Assembly: GCA_046351595.1 (NCBI GenBank) | Contig: JAXLYE010000014.1 | Span: forward strand, 1 to 64,000 | DNA from: JAXLYE01 sp046351595 | GTDB lineage: Bacteria > Myxococcota_A > Polyangia > Palsa-1104 > JAEUJZ01 | DNA: 64,000 bases | Direction: 5' to 3' | Part shown: positions 7,597-16,669 of the stretch, one piece after another | Position numbering within the stretch: position 1 is the first letter of the stretch | How the letters are laid out: each line of letters opens with the position of its first letter | Notes under the pieces: generated by a model | What the model was told of the DNA's origin: nothing | What the model saw: only the letters and a program-made list of their open reading frames with translations | The model's database searches: none | Made by a program: the position numbers and the translations under genes

Positions 7597-7866
7597 GGCT
7601 CGGCATCAGACGGAGAACCTGGGCGCTGAAGGCTCAGGGGCCGGGTATGGGAAAAGGGCACAGGCTGCGGTCTGGTAGTAGCGGTTCCGTCTCATCGATC
7701 GCGCTCTTTCGGCTCGCCCCGATGCGCAGCCAGGCCCCGCTGATAACGAGAAGCAGGGAACCCTGGACGGCAAGCTTGCGCCTGTTTTCCGGCTTGGGGC
7801 TGCCCCGGTAGCGTTTCGTCTCCACCGGGCCCGGCGCCATGATTAAGATGCGCCCCGCAGACAGCC

Positions 7867-9780
7867 ATGCCGACGAAGAGACGGGTTTTAGACACGCTGA
7901 GCCTCAAAGAGCTGCAGGACATCGCGAGCAGCTATGACCTCCCGGTCAGCGACCGCCGGGTGCGCGACTACCTGGTCAACGAAGCCGCGGCCTCGCGCCA
8001 CGTGGCGCTGGCCGAGATCCTCGCGAGCTATCCGCGCGACCGGCTCAAGGCGATCTGCCGCGACCTCGGCCTCGACGACCACGGCAAGGAGAAGGCGCCG
8101 ATCGTCGACCGCATCCTCGGCAAGGACCCGCCGCAGGGCACCCTGAACCTGTCCGGAGCCGGCGACGCCGCATCCGAGAAGACCCCCGAGCCCAAGAAGG
8201 CCGCGAAGCAGCCCTCGTCGCAGACCCCCAAGCGCTCGGGCGGCGGCGAGGCCGGCGGCGACCTGGGATTCGAGGCCAAGCTGTGGCTGGCCGCGGACAA
8301 GCTGCGCAACAACATGGACGCGGCCGAGTACAAGCACGTCGTGCTCGGCCTCATCTTCCTCAAGTACATCTCCGACGCATTCGAGGAGCTGCACAACAAG
8401 CTCGTGGCCGGTGAGGGCGACTACGAGGGCGCCGACCCCGAGGATCCCGACGAGTACAAGGCCGAGAGCGTCTTCTGGGTGCCCCGCGAAGCGCGCTGGG
8501 CGCAGCTCTCGGCCAGCGCCAAGCAGCCGACCATCGGCAAGATCGTCGACGACGCCATGGTCGCCATCGAGCGAGACAACCCGCGGCTCAAGGGAGTCCT
8601 GCCCAAGGACTACGCGCGCCCGGCGCTGGACAAGCACCGCCTGGGCGAGCTCATCGACCTCGTCGGCACCATCGGCCTGGGCAGCGCGCAGAACCGCAGC
8701 AAGGACATCCTGGGCCGCGTCTACGAGTACTTCCTGACGCAGTTCGCCAGCGCCGAGGGCAAGAACGGCGGCCAGTTCTATACGCCGCGCGGCGTGGTGC
8801 GTGTGCTCGTCGAGATGCTGGCGCCCTACAAGGGCCGCGTCTACGATCCGGCGTGCGGCTCGGGCGGCATGTTCGTGCAGTCCGAGAAGTTCGTCGAGGA
8901 GCACGGCGGGCGCCTCGGCGACATCTCGATCTTCGGCCAGGAGAGCAACTCGACGACGCGGCGCCTGGCCCTGATGAACCTGGCGCTGCGCCACATCGAG
9001 GCGGACCTCGGCTCCGAGCACGCGGACACCTTCCGGCGCGACCTGCACAAGGACCTGAAGGCGCAGTTCGTGCTGGCCAACCCGCCGTTCAACGACTCGG
9101 ACTGGCACCGCGTCGACGACGACGTGCGCTGGAAGTACGGCATCCCGCCCAAGGGCAACGCCAACTTCGCCTGGGTCCAGCACTTCATCCACCACCTGGC
9201 CCCCGACGGCTTCGCCGGCTTCGTCCTGGCCAACGGCAGCATGTCCTCGAACCAGTCCGGCGAGGGCGACATCCGCCGCGCCATCATCGAGGCGGATCTG
9301 GTCGACTGCATGGTGGCGCTGCCGGGGCAGCTCTTCTACTCGACGCAGATCCCGGTCTGTCTTTGGTTCCTTGCGCGCAACAAGAACGACGGGAAGCGGC
9401 GCGACCGTAGGAAACAGACCCTGTTCATCGACGCGCGCAAGCTGGGCACGATGATCGACCGCGTGCACCGCGAGCTGACGGAGGAGGACATCCGGAAGAT
9501 CGCGAGTACGTACCATGCGTGGCGCGCGGACAAGGGAGCGGGGGCGTACTCCGATGTGGCTGGGTTCTGTAAGGCGGCGACGACGGAGGAGATCGCGACG
9601 CATGGGTATGTGCTGACGCCGGGGCGGTATGTTGGGGCGGCGGAGGTTGAGGAAGAGGGGGAGCCTTTTGAGGAGAAGATGGGGAGGCTGGTTGGGGAGC
9701 TGAACGCGCAGTTTGCGGAGGCGGCGAGGCTGGAGAAGGCTATTCGGGTGAGTCTGCGAGGGCTAGGCTATGACGCATGA
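7867..9780 (+). CDS. hsdM: Type I restriction-modification system, methyltransferase subunit HsdM
   Basis: A 637-residue N6-adenine methyltransferase subunit. The core has the HsdM N-terminal helical bundle (LAADKLRNNMDAAEYKHVVL), the SAM-binding motif YDPACGSGGMF (about 325-335) and the catalytic motif NPPFNDSDW (405 onward). It modifies adenine in the target chosen by HsdS, and is also part of the restriction complex. About 135 extra residues precede the core: a helical region (LSLKELQDIASSYDLPVSDR...) that looks like tandem SAP/HeH-like DNA-binding helices, then a Lys/Pro linker. The 3' end overlaps hsdS by 11 bp. Codon use loosens over the last 250 bp towards hsdS, which suggests recombination around the specificity gene. 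Confidence 0.95.
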   Translation: MPTKRRVLDTLSLKELQDIASSYDLPVSDRRVRDYLVNEAAASRHVALAEILASYPRDRLKAICRDLGLDDHGKEKAPIVDRILGKDPPQGTLNLSGAGDAASEKTPEPKKAAKQPSSQTPKRSGGGEAGGDLGFEAKLWLAADKLRNNMDAAEYKHVVLGLIFLKYISDAFEELHNKLVAGEGDYEGADPEDPDEYKAESVFWVPREARWAQLSASAKQPTIGKIVDDAMVAIERDNPRLKGVLPKDYARPALDKHRLGELIDLVGTIGLGSAQNRSKDILGRVYEYFLTQFASAEGKNGGQFYTPRGVVRVLVEMLAPYKGRVYDPACGSGGMFVQSEKFVEEHGGRLGDISIFGQESNSTTRRLALMNLALRHIEADLGSEHADTFRRDLHKDLKAQFVLANPPFNDSDWHRVDDDVRWKYGIPPKGNANFAWVQHFIHHLAPDGFAGFVLANGSMSSNQSGEGDIRRAIIEADLVDCMVALPGQLFYSTQIPVCLWFLARNKNDGKRRDRRKQTLFIDARKLGTMIDRVHRELTEEDIRKIASTYHAWRADKGAGAYSDVAGFCKAATTEEIATHGYVLTPGRYVGAAEVEEEGEPFEEKMGRLVGELNAQFAEAARLEKAIRVSLRGLGYDA

Positions 9781-11050
9781 GTGGGAGGAAGTAACGCTTG
9801 CTTCTCTAATGGATGTGAAGCATGGGTTTGCGTTTTCTGGAGAGCATATCCGTGATGTTCCCCCTGGCGATATCCTTCTTACTCCCGGGAACTTTGCTAT
9901 TGGCGGAGGATTCAAGGAGGATAAGTTCAAATATTTCAATGGCGAAGTGCCGTCTGGTTACATACTCAACGAGGGCGACCTTATTGTCACTATGACCGAT
10001 CTGAGCAAGCAATCAGATACGCTAGGATATCCTGCAGTTGTCCCTTGCGCACCGGGACTGCGGTTTCTTCACAATCAACGATTGGGCAAGGTGATCATAA
10101 AAGACAGAAGGAGGCTCGATAAATATTACCTGTTCTACCTGCTTCGCACCGCTGAATACCGGCATGAAGTATTGGCGAGTGCGACCGGTACGACCGTCAA
10201 GCATACTTCACCTGGCCGAATTCTGGCGCATAAGGCCTGCCTCCCACCCCTCGCCGAACAGATAGCCATTGCGTCGACGCTTAGCTCCCTAGACGACAAG
10301 ATCGAGCTTAACCGGCGTATGAACACGACGCTGGAGGCGATGGCGCGGGCGCTGTTTCAGAGCTGGTTTGTGGACTTCGAGCCGGTACGTGTCAAGTCCG
10401 GTAAGTTCCGGAAGTCTCCTATAGGAGAGATTCCTGAAGGTTGGGAACTATGTCCAGTCCGGACTGTTGTAGAGGCGCTATTCGACGGGCCTCATGCCAC
10501 GCCGTCAGAGGCTCCTAGTGGAAACATCTACCTAGGAATCAAGAACTTCACTAAGACACAACTTGATCTGTCTGAACTGCGATTTATCAGCAATGAAGAC
10601 TGGCCGCAGTGGACGCGGCGTGTTACGCCCCGAGGCGGTGATATTGTATTCACATATGAAGCCACACTGGGCTATTTTGCTATAATTCCAGATTGGCTGA
10701 CTTGCTGTTTGGGGCGCAGAACTGCACTAATCCGACCTGTCTTGAAAGATAACAATCGCCACTATCTTTTTCACTATTTTACTGCATCGCCATTTCAGGA
10801 ATTTCTCCGCGCGCACACTCAACCGGGATCTACGGTTGATCGTATCCTCCTCAAGGATTTCCCTGATTACCCTGTGTTGATTCCTCCAAAGGCCATGGTA
10901 GAGCGCTTCGACTCTTTTGCCGCTCCCATCTGGGCCAGAATACATGCGCTCGTTGCTGAATCGCGGACTCTGGCATCCCTCCGCGACACCCTCCTTCCCA
11001 AACTGCTGAGCGGCGAGCTCCGAGTCCGCGACGCCGAGAAGTTCCTATGA
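9770..11050 (+). CDS. hsdS: Type I restriction-modification system, specificity subunit HsdS
   Basis: A 426-residue subunit with two target-recognition domains (about 5-150 and 215-380). Each is followed by a conserved helix: LPPLAEQIAIASTLSSLDDKIELN in the middle with ALFQSWFVDFEPVRVK, and SRTLASLRDTLLPKLLSGEL at the end. Each recognition domain reads one half of a bipartite DNA target, which cannot be predicted here. Base composition is strikingly lower in GC than hsdM and hsdR, with many A/T third positions. This is usual for horizontally exchanged hsdS genes. It overlaps hsdM by 11 bp and hsdR by 4 bp (ATGA), so all three subunits are translationally coupled. Confidence 0.95.
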   Translation: MTHEWEEVTLASLMDVKHGFAFSGEHIRDVPPGDILLTPGNFAIGGGFKEDKFKYFNGEVPSGYILNEGDLIVTMTDLSKQSDTLGYPAVVPCAPGLRFLHNQRLGKVIIKDRRRLDKYYLFYLLRTAEYRHEVLASATGTTVKHTSPGRILAHKACLPPLAEQIAIASTLSSLDDKIELNRRMNTTLEAMARALFQSWFVDFEPVRVKSGKFRKSPIGEIPEGWELCPVRTVVEALFDGPHATPSEAPSGNIYLGIKNFTKTQLDLSELRFISNEDWPQWTRRVTPRGGDIVFTYEATLGYFAIIPDWLTCCLGRRTALIRPVLKDNNRHYLFHYFTASPFQEFLRAHTQPGSTVDRILLKDFPDYPVLIPPKAMVERFDSFAAPIWARIHALVAESRTLASLRDTLLPKLLSGELRVRDAEKFL

Positions 11051-14000
11051 GCCCCCTCGACGAGTCCACCGTCGAGCAGGCCACCCTCGACTGGTTCGCG
11101 GAGCTCGGTTACTCCGTCGCGCACGGACCGCACCTTGCCCCGGGGGAGCCGGCTGCCGAGCGCGACTCCTTCTCGGAGGTTGTCCTTGTCGGCCGCCTGC
11201 GCGACGCCCTCCACCGCCTGAACCCGGCGATCCCGGAAGAGGCGCGCGAGGAGGCGCTGCGCAAGGTGCTGCGGCCGGAGACTCCGTCTTTGGTCGCCAG
11301 CAACCGGCGCTTCCACGCCATGCTGCGCGACGGCGTCGAGATCGAGTACCGGCGGCCCGACGGCAGCATCGCCGGGGATCGGGCGCTGCTCGTCGACTTC
11401 GACCTGCCCGAGCGCAACGACTGGCTGGTCGTGAACCAGTTCACGGTCATCGAGGGGCAGCACAACCGGCGGCCGGATCTGGTTGTGTTCCTGAACGGGC
11501 TGCCGCTCGGGCTCATCGAGCTGAAGAACGCGGCGGACGAAGACGCCACCATCTGGTCGGCCTGGAGCCAGCTCCAGACGTATAAGAAGGAGCTCGGGGC
11601 GCTCTTCGTGTTTAACGAAGTGCTGGTCATCTCCGACGGGCTGCAGGCGCGCATCGGGTCGCTGACGGCGAGCCAGGAGTGGTTCAAGGTCTGGCGCACG
11701 GTAAGCGGCGAAGGCGATGCGCCGCGCGGCGCGCTGGAGCTGGAGGTGCTGGTGCGCGGCGTCTTCGACAAGGGCCGCTTCCTCGAGCTGCTGCAGCACT
11801 TCATCGCGTTCTCGGAGGACCCGGACAGCGACGCGCTGCACAAGCTCATGGCCGGCTACCACCAGTTCCACGCCGTCAACGCCGCGGTCGAGCAGACCGT
11901 GCGCGCCAGCGGCATGGACGAGGACGGAGTCTCCGAGGCGCGGGACGCCTCGCCGCGCTACGGAGATCGCAGCCCGACCGCCGGCGGACCGGGCGACCGC
12001 CGCGCCGGAGTCGTCTGGCACACGCAGGGCTCGGGCAAGAGCCTGTCCATGCTGTTCTATGCCGCGCGCGTGGTGCGCCACCCCACGATGCGCAACCCGA
12101 CGCTGGTAGTTCTGACCGACCGCAACGACCTGGACGATCAGCTCTTTGGTCAGTTCCAGCGGTGCTACGAGCTATTGCGGCAGCGGCCGGTGCAGGCCAC
12201 GTCCGTCGAGCACCTGCGCACGCTGCTGCGCGTCGCCAGCGGCGGCGTGGTCTTCACCACCATCCAGAAGTTTCTGCCCGAAGAGAAGGGCGGACGTATG
12301 CCGCTGCTCTCGCCGCGCCGCAACATCGTCGTCATCGCGGACGAGGCGCACCGCAGCCAGTACGGCCTGATCGACGGACTGGCGCGAAACCTGCGCGACG
12401 CGCTGCCGGGGGCCTCGTTCATCGGCTTCACCGGCACGCCCATCGAGAAGAGCGACGCGAACACGCGCGCCATCTTCGGCGGCGACATCAGCGTCTACGA
12501 CATCAAGCGCGCGGTCGCCGACGGCGCCACGGTCCCGATCTACTACGAGAGCCGGGTCGCCAAGCTCGGCCTGAACGCCTCCGAGCTGCCGCACCTCGAC
12601 GACGAGTTCGAGGAGATCACCGAGGGCGAGGAGGAGTCGCGCAAGCAGCAGCTCAAGACCAAGTGGGCGGCGCTGGAAGTGCTGGTCGGCGACCCCAAAC
12701 GCATCGCGGTCATCGCCAAGGATCTGGTGCAGCACTTCGAGCGTCGGCTCGAGGCCATGGACGGCAAGGCCATGGTCGTCTGCATGAGCCGCCGCATCTG
12801 CGTCGACCTGTACAAGGAGCTGATGAAGCTGCGCCCGCAGTGGGCCAGCGCCAAGGACGACGACATCGAGGCCGAGAAGAGGAAGGGCAGCGTCGCCAAG
12901 ATCATCATGACCGGATCGGCGGAGGACGGCCCCGACTGGCAGGAGCACATCCGCAACAAGGAGCGGCGGCGCAAGCTCGCGGTGCGCTTCAAGGACCCCA
13001 AGGACCCCTTCCGCATCGTCATCGTGCGCGACATGTGGCTGACCGGGTTCGACGCGCCGTGCCTGCACACGCTCTATGTCGACAAGCCGATGCAGGGGCA
13101 CGGGCTGATGCAGGCCATCGCGCGCGTGAACCGCGTCTTCCGCGACAAAGACGGCGGGCTGGTCGTCGACTACCTGGGCCTGGCGGATCAGCTCAAGCGC
13201 GCGCTGCTGACGTATACGCAGAGCGGCGGCAGCGGCCGTCCGAGCGTGAACGTGGCCGAGGCCGTGGCGCGGATGCAGGAGAAGTACGAGATCGCGTGCC
13301 AGCTCCTGCACGGCTTCGACTGGAGCCAGTGGACGCAGGGCACGCCGGCGCAGCGGCTCGCGCTCATCCCGGCCGGACAGGAGCACGTGCTGCAGCAGGA
13401 GGACGGCAAGGCGCGCTTCGTCAAGGCCGTCACCGAGCTGTCGCGCGCCTTCGCGCTGTGCGCCGCGAGCGATGACGCGGTCGCGGTGCGCGACGATATC
13501 GGATTCTTCCAGGCCATCAAAGCGGCGCTGTCCAAGCCCGCCGGAGAGCGGCGCTCGCCCGAGGCGCTGGACGCGGCCGTGCGCCAGCTGGTGTCCAAGG
13601 CCCTCACCGCCAGCGACGAGGTCATCGACGTCTTCACGGCCGCGGGCCTCAAGAAGCCGGACCTCTCGGTCCTGTCGGATCAGTTCCTGGCCGAGGTGCG
13701 CCAGCTCAAGCACAAGAACGTCGCCTCCGAGCTCCTGGCCAAGCTCCTCAAGGACGAGATCCGGACCTGCTCCGCCCGCAACCTGGTCCAGGGCCGCGCC
13801 TTCTCGGAGATGCTGCAGAAGACGCTCAACGCCTACCACAACCGCGCCATCGCCACGCACGAGGTCATCGAGGAGCTGATCAAGCTGGCGAAGGACGTGG
13901 AGGCCGCCAAGCAGCGCGGCGAGCGCCTGCACATGAGCGATGACGAGATCGCGTTCTACGACGCGCTCGCCGCCAGCCAGAGCGCCATCCAGGCCATGGG

Positions 14001-14217
14001 AGACACCAAGCTCAAGGTCATCGCCGCCGAGCTGGTCCTGGCCGTCCGCAAGAGCGTCACCATCGACTGGGCCGTCCGCGACGGCGCGCGCGCCAAGATC
14101 AAGGTGCTGGTGAAGCGAATCCTGAAGAAGCACGGCTATCCGCCGGACCTCCAGGACGAGGCGACCCAGACCGTGCTGTCGCAGGCCGAGCTGCTCTGCG
14201 CGGACTGGGTGACTTGA
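11047..14217 (+). CDS. hsdR: Type I restriction-modification system, restriction subunit HsdR
   Basis: A 1056-residue translocase-nuclease. The N-terminal nuclease domain has PDLVVFLNGLPLGLIELKN (about 145-163), with the acidic and ELK residues of the PD-(D/E)xK fold. The superfamily 2 helicase motor has Walker A HTQGSGKS (about 325-332), DEAHRSQYG (about 432) and SFIGFTGTPI. The second RecA lobe and a C-terminal HsdR/DUF3387-type helical domain follow (QEKYEIACQLLHGFDW). All motifs are intact, so the system appears able to restrict foreign DNA. It is the last gene of the operon. The ATG overlaps the hsdS stop (ATGA). The stop at 14217 lies about 150 bp from a truncated kinase gene on the other strand. 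Confidence 0.95.
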   Translation: MSPLDESTVEQATLDWFAELGYSVAHGPHLAPGEPAAERDSFSEVVLVGRLRDALHRLNPAIPEEAREEALRKVLRPETPSLVASNRRFHAMLRDGVEIEYRRPDGSIAGDRALLVDFDLPERNDWLVVNQFTVIEGQHNRRPDLVVFLNGLPLGLIELKNAADEDATIWSAWSQLQTYKKELGALFVFNEVLVISDGLQARIGSLTASQEWFKVWRTVSGEGDAPRGALELEVLVRGVFDKGRFLELLQHFIAFSEDPDSDALHKLMAGYHQFHAVNAAVEQTVRASGMDEDGVSEARDASPRYGDRSPTAGGPGDRRAGVVWHTQGSGKSLSMLFYAARVVRHPTMRNPTLVVLTDRNDLDDQLFGQFQRCYELLRQRPVQATSVEHLRTLLRVASGGVVFTTIQKFLPEEKGGRMPLLSPRRNIVVIADEAHRSQYGLIDGLARNLRDALPGASFIGFTGTPIEKSDANTRAIFGGDISVYDIKRAVADGATVPIYYESRVAKLGLNASELPHLDDEFEEITEGEEESRKQQLKTKWAALEVLVGDPKRIAVIAKDLVQHFERRLEAMDGKAMVVCMSRRICVDLYKELMKLRPQWASAKDDDIEAEKRKGSVAKIIMTGSAEDGPDWQEHIRNKERRRKLAVRFKDPKDPFRIVIVRDMWLTGFDAPCLHTLYVDKPMQGHGLMQAIARVNRVFRDKDGGLVVDYLGLADQLKRALLTYTQSGGSGRPSVNVAEAVARMQEKYEIACQLLHGFDWSQWTQGTPAQRLALIPAGQEHVLQQEDGKARFVKAVTELSRAFALCAASDDAVAVRDDIGFFQAIKAALSKPAGERRSPEALDAAVRQLVSKALTASDEVIDVFTAAGLKKPDLSVLSDQFLAEVRQLKHKNVASELLAKLLKDEIRTCSARNLVQGRAFSEMLQKTLNAYHNRAIATHEVIEELIKLAKDVEAAKQRGERLHMSDDEIAFYDALAASQSAIQAMGDTKLKVIAAELVLAVRKSVTIDWAVRDGARAKIKVLVKRILKKHGYPPDLQDEATQTVLSQAELLCADWVT

Positions 14218-14363
14218 CGGTGCAAGCGCCCGCTGCCTGCTGCTCGCAACACCCATCGCGGTCGACGGCCCGTGCCCTGCCGGTCTTTCCGATCCGCAGA
14301 ATCGAGAGCTGACCCACCGTCGCTGTGTGCTAGCACCCCGCATCGCTGCGGATCGTTTAACGG

Positions 14364-14849
14364 TCAGTCTCTCTCGGCGCGGACCTTTTGGGGCTTGAGA
14401 TCCCGATGCACGATGCCGTGCTGGTGGACGGCGCGCATGCCGCGGGCGATCTGCAGGGCGATGCGGCAGGCGCGCAGCGGATCGAGCGGCCCCTGCTTGA
14501 GCTGCGCCGCCAGCGTCGGGCCCTCCAGGTACTCCATGACCAGGTAGGAGCGCCCGTCGGGCAGCACGCCGAAGTCCGAGATGAAGACGATGTTCGGGTG
14601 CTTGATCTTGGAGGCGAGCCGCGCCTCCTGCATGAAGCGCTTCTGAGTGACCGAGTCGCTGCGCCGCCGCAGCACCTTGACCGCGACGATGTTCTTGAGC
14701 GTGAGGTGCCGCGCCTTGAAGACGACGCCCATGCCACCGTGGCTGATCATCTCGAGGATCTGGTAGCGCTCGCCGATGACGGTGCCGATGAAGTCTTGGA
14801 AGCCGGGCGGGATGCGGCTCGCTGGAGGAGGGGCAGCGCTCTCGGTCAT
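14364..14849 (-). pseudogene. Truncated Ser/Thr protein kinase (N-terminal half only)
   Basis: A 161-residue frame carries the N lobe of a Hanks-type kinase: ISHGGMGVVFKA glycine loop, VAVKVL lysine, the EAR helix and LVMEYLEGPTL hinge. It enters the catalytic loop at IVHRDLKPQ, then becomes unrelated residues KVRAERD and stops. The Mg-binding DFG, the activation segment, the rest of the C lobe and any sensor domain are missing. I see no continuation in another frame between 14218 and 14364. The break, at about 14390, faces the end of the type I restriction operon. The likely explanation is that insertion or deletion linked to that module cut the gene. It cannot be an active kinase as it stands. 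Confidence 0.8.
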
Positions 14850-15031
14850 GGCGTCTCGGCACCGATCTTATCAGAGGGCGCGTGTGGAAAGGGGCGACGA
14901 GGCAGCGCTTCGCCACGCGCTCGCCGGCAGGGGCAGGCCAGCGACGGGGCGGTCGGTAGCGTGCGGGTGCGTCCGGAGCCGACCGGACCGACCGGAGACA
15001 TGAGATGTGATCGGCGCCTTGCGGCCGGCGC

Positions 15032-16501
15032 TCAGGTGCAGGGGGTCGGCAGCGGCTCGTCGAGGCTGTTGTCGACGTTGTCGAGGCGGCAGCGGCGCTC
15101 GGGCCGGGTGCCGTCGAGGCCGACCTCGACCTCGGTTTCCATCAGGCACTGCACGAAGCGCTTGCCGGCGGCGGCACGCACCCGCTTCTCGGCGTCGGGG
15201 CGGCAGCCGAGCTGGAAGGTCACGTGCGCGCGCTGCTCGTGCAGCGTCGGGGCGGCCGGGCGGTACAGCGGCGCCTTGGGGACGAGCCGCACGAAGCCCT
15301 GCGCCGGCAGCGCGAACAGGGCGCGCGGCTTGGGCAGCGGCGAGGGGTCGGTCGCGGCACGGGCTCCGAGCCGATCCAGGGCGACGAGCTCGGGCGGGCC
15401 GCCGGCGTCGCGCACCGCGACCAGCGTATCGCCCAGGTAGGCGGGCCGGATGAGATCCGGCAGCTCGCCGCGCAGGACGGGCTCGCCGCGCTCGCCGACG
15501 GTGTAGATGCGCAGCGTGGTGGCGGGGGCCGGGGTCGAGCCCGCCGCGGCGCCCGCGCTCGAGCCTCCCGCAGGGCCGGCTGCGGGGCCGGCCGGCTGCT
15601 CGTCCTCGACGGCGAACTGGGTGCCGCTCTGGTTGTGGTCGAAGCCGTCGAAGGTGCCGGCGCCGGGGATGCGCAGGCAGCGACGGTAGCTGGGCGAGAC
15701 CGCGAGCAGGTCGGCCCGCGGGATGCGCGTGCCGCTCGCCGATGCAGCGACGGAGCCGCGGGCGCCGCCCGGGCCGTGATAGCCGCCGCTGTGCCGGGTC
15801 GTCAGGCACAGGCGCCCGCCCGCGAGCAGGCGGCCGTTGCCGTCGTCGTTGTCCTCGTCGCGCGGCGTGCAGTCGGCGGGGAACAGGACGTCGGGCTCGT
15901 GCATAAGGCCGACCGCGGGGCGCAGCACCTTGACCAGGCCGCGCTCGGCCGCGGCGCTGGGCGAGCCCTCGTCGGAGTCGCCGTCGTCGTCCTCGGTGGG
16001 GACCACGACCTGGCCGTGCGGGATGCGGCTCTGCTCGCGCGGGCTGCCGGTGCGCGGCAGCAGCTCGGCGTACAGCGGCGCCGACGTGCCGTCGGTGCAG
16101 ACGATGCCCAGGCGGACCACGTCGTCGCCGCCGCCGGCCGCCGCCGGCTCGACCTGCACCGCGACGCCCGCGGCCTTGAGGGCCCCGAGCACCGGCGCGA
16201 GCTGCGCGCCCTTGCCGCGGCCGCCCAGCACCCGGAAGCGATCGCCGCGGCGCTCGACGCGCGGGAAGGGCAGGGGCAGGTCGGTCGTGAGCTTCAGCGC
16301 CGCGCCGAGCCCGGTCGCCGCGTCGCCGATGGTTTCGTGCTGGCTGAGCACGAGCGCGTAGTCCTGCGCCGGATCGAGCTGCACGCCGGCCGCGCTGGCA
16401 TCGGCGGCAGAGGCGGGGGCCGGCGGGTGCTGCGGGCAGCCCACCTGCAGGGCGGCACCGAGCAGCAGGGCCGACCAGCCGCGGCGGATCTTGGGAAGCA
16501 T
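15032..16501 (-). CDS. Hypothetical lipoprotein
   Basis: A 489-residue protein. An ATG at 16501 opens a lipoprotein signal: basic MLPKIRRGW, a hydrophobic core and a lipobox ending ALQVGC, with Cys near residue 22, so the mature protein should be lipid-anchored in the envelope. The body has no family I recognise. It contains Ala/Pro-rich patches (EQPAGPAAGPAGGSSAGAAA), an acidic stretch TEDDDGDSDEG, and several conserved-looking Cys residues including one near the C-terminus (LPTPCT). The middle resembles a secreted seven-bladed or sugar-binding fold only vaguely. Nothing in the flanking genes hints at its job; it lies alone between the truncated kinase and a hydrolase. Upstream codons to 16549 lack a signal and are left out. 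Confidence 0.65.
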   Translation of the reverse strand: MLPKIRRGWSALLLGAALQVGCPQHPPAPASAADASAAGVQLDPAQDYALVLSQHETIGDAATGLGAALKLTTDLPLPFPRVERRGDRFRVLGGRGKGAQLAPVLGALKAAGVAVQVEPAAAGGGDDVVRLGIVCTDGTSAPLYAELLPRTGSPREQSRIPHGQVVVPTEDDDGDSDEGSPSAAAERGLVKVLRPAVGLMHEPDVLFPADCTPRDEDNDDGNGRLLAGGRLCLTTRHSGGYHGPGGARGSVAASASGTRIPRADLLAVSPSYRRCLRIPGAGTFDGFDHNQSGTQFAVEDEQPAGPAAGPAGGSSAGAAAGSTPAPATTLRIYTVGERGEPVLRGELPDLIRPAYLGDTLVAVRDAGGPPELVALDRLGARAATDPSPLPKPRALFALPAQGFVRLVPKAPLYRPAAPTLHEQRAHVTFQLGCRPDAEKRVRAAAGKRFVQCLMETEVEVGLDGTRPERRCRLDNVDNSLDEPLPTPCT

Positions 16502-16669
16502 CGCTCCGAACTTAACACGGCAGCGGCGGTCGGCGCGACGCCAAAGCAAGCGGGCGCGCGCGCGCTGGCGCAGTCCTGCGACGGGCGCGGGGGAACGGAC
16601 GGAGCGGAGCGGATGGAGCGAGGCGGATCTACGGTGGCGGCGGCGGCGCGGTCGTTGTTGCTTTCGGCG

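Noticed and set aside
7888..9603. A 571-codon minus-strand frame opposite hsdM
   Set aside because: It is complementary to hsdM, whose domain motifs and codon bias show the plus strand is coding.
14364..14849. A complete small kinase
   Set aside because: The frame ends in the catalytic loop; DFG, activation segment and C lobe are absent, and no continuation was found in other frames.
12172..14916. A 914-codon minus-strand frame opposite hsdR and through the truncated kinase
   Set aside because: It is antisense to hsdR in one frame and reads the kinase region in a wrong frame; no domain is seen.
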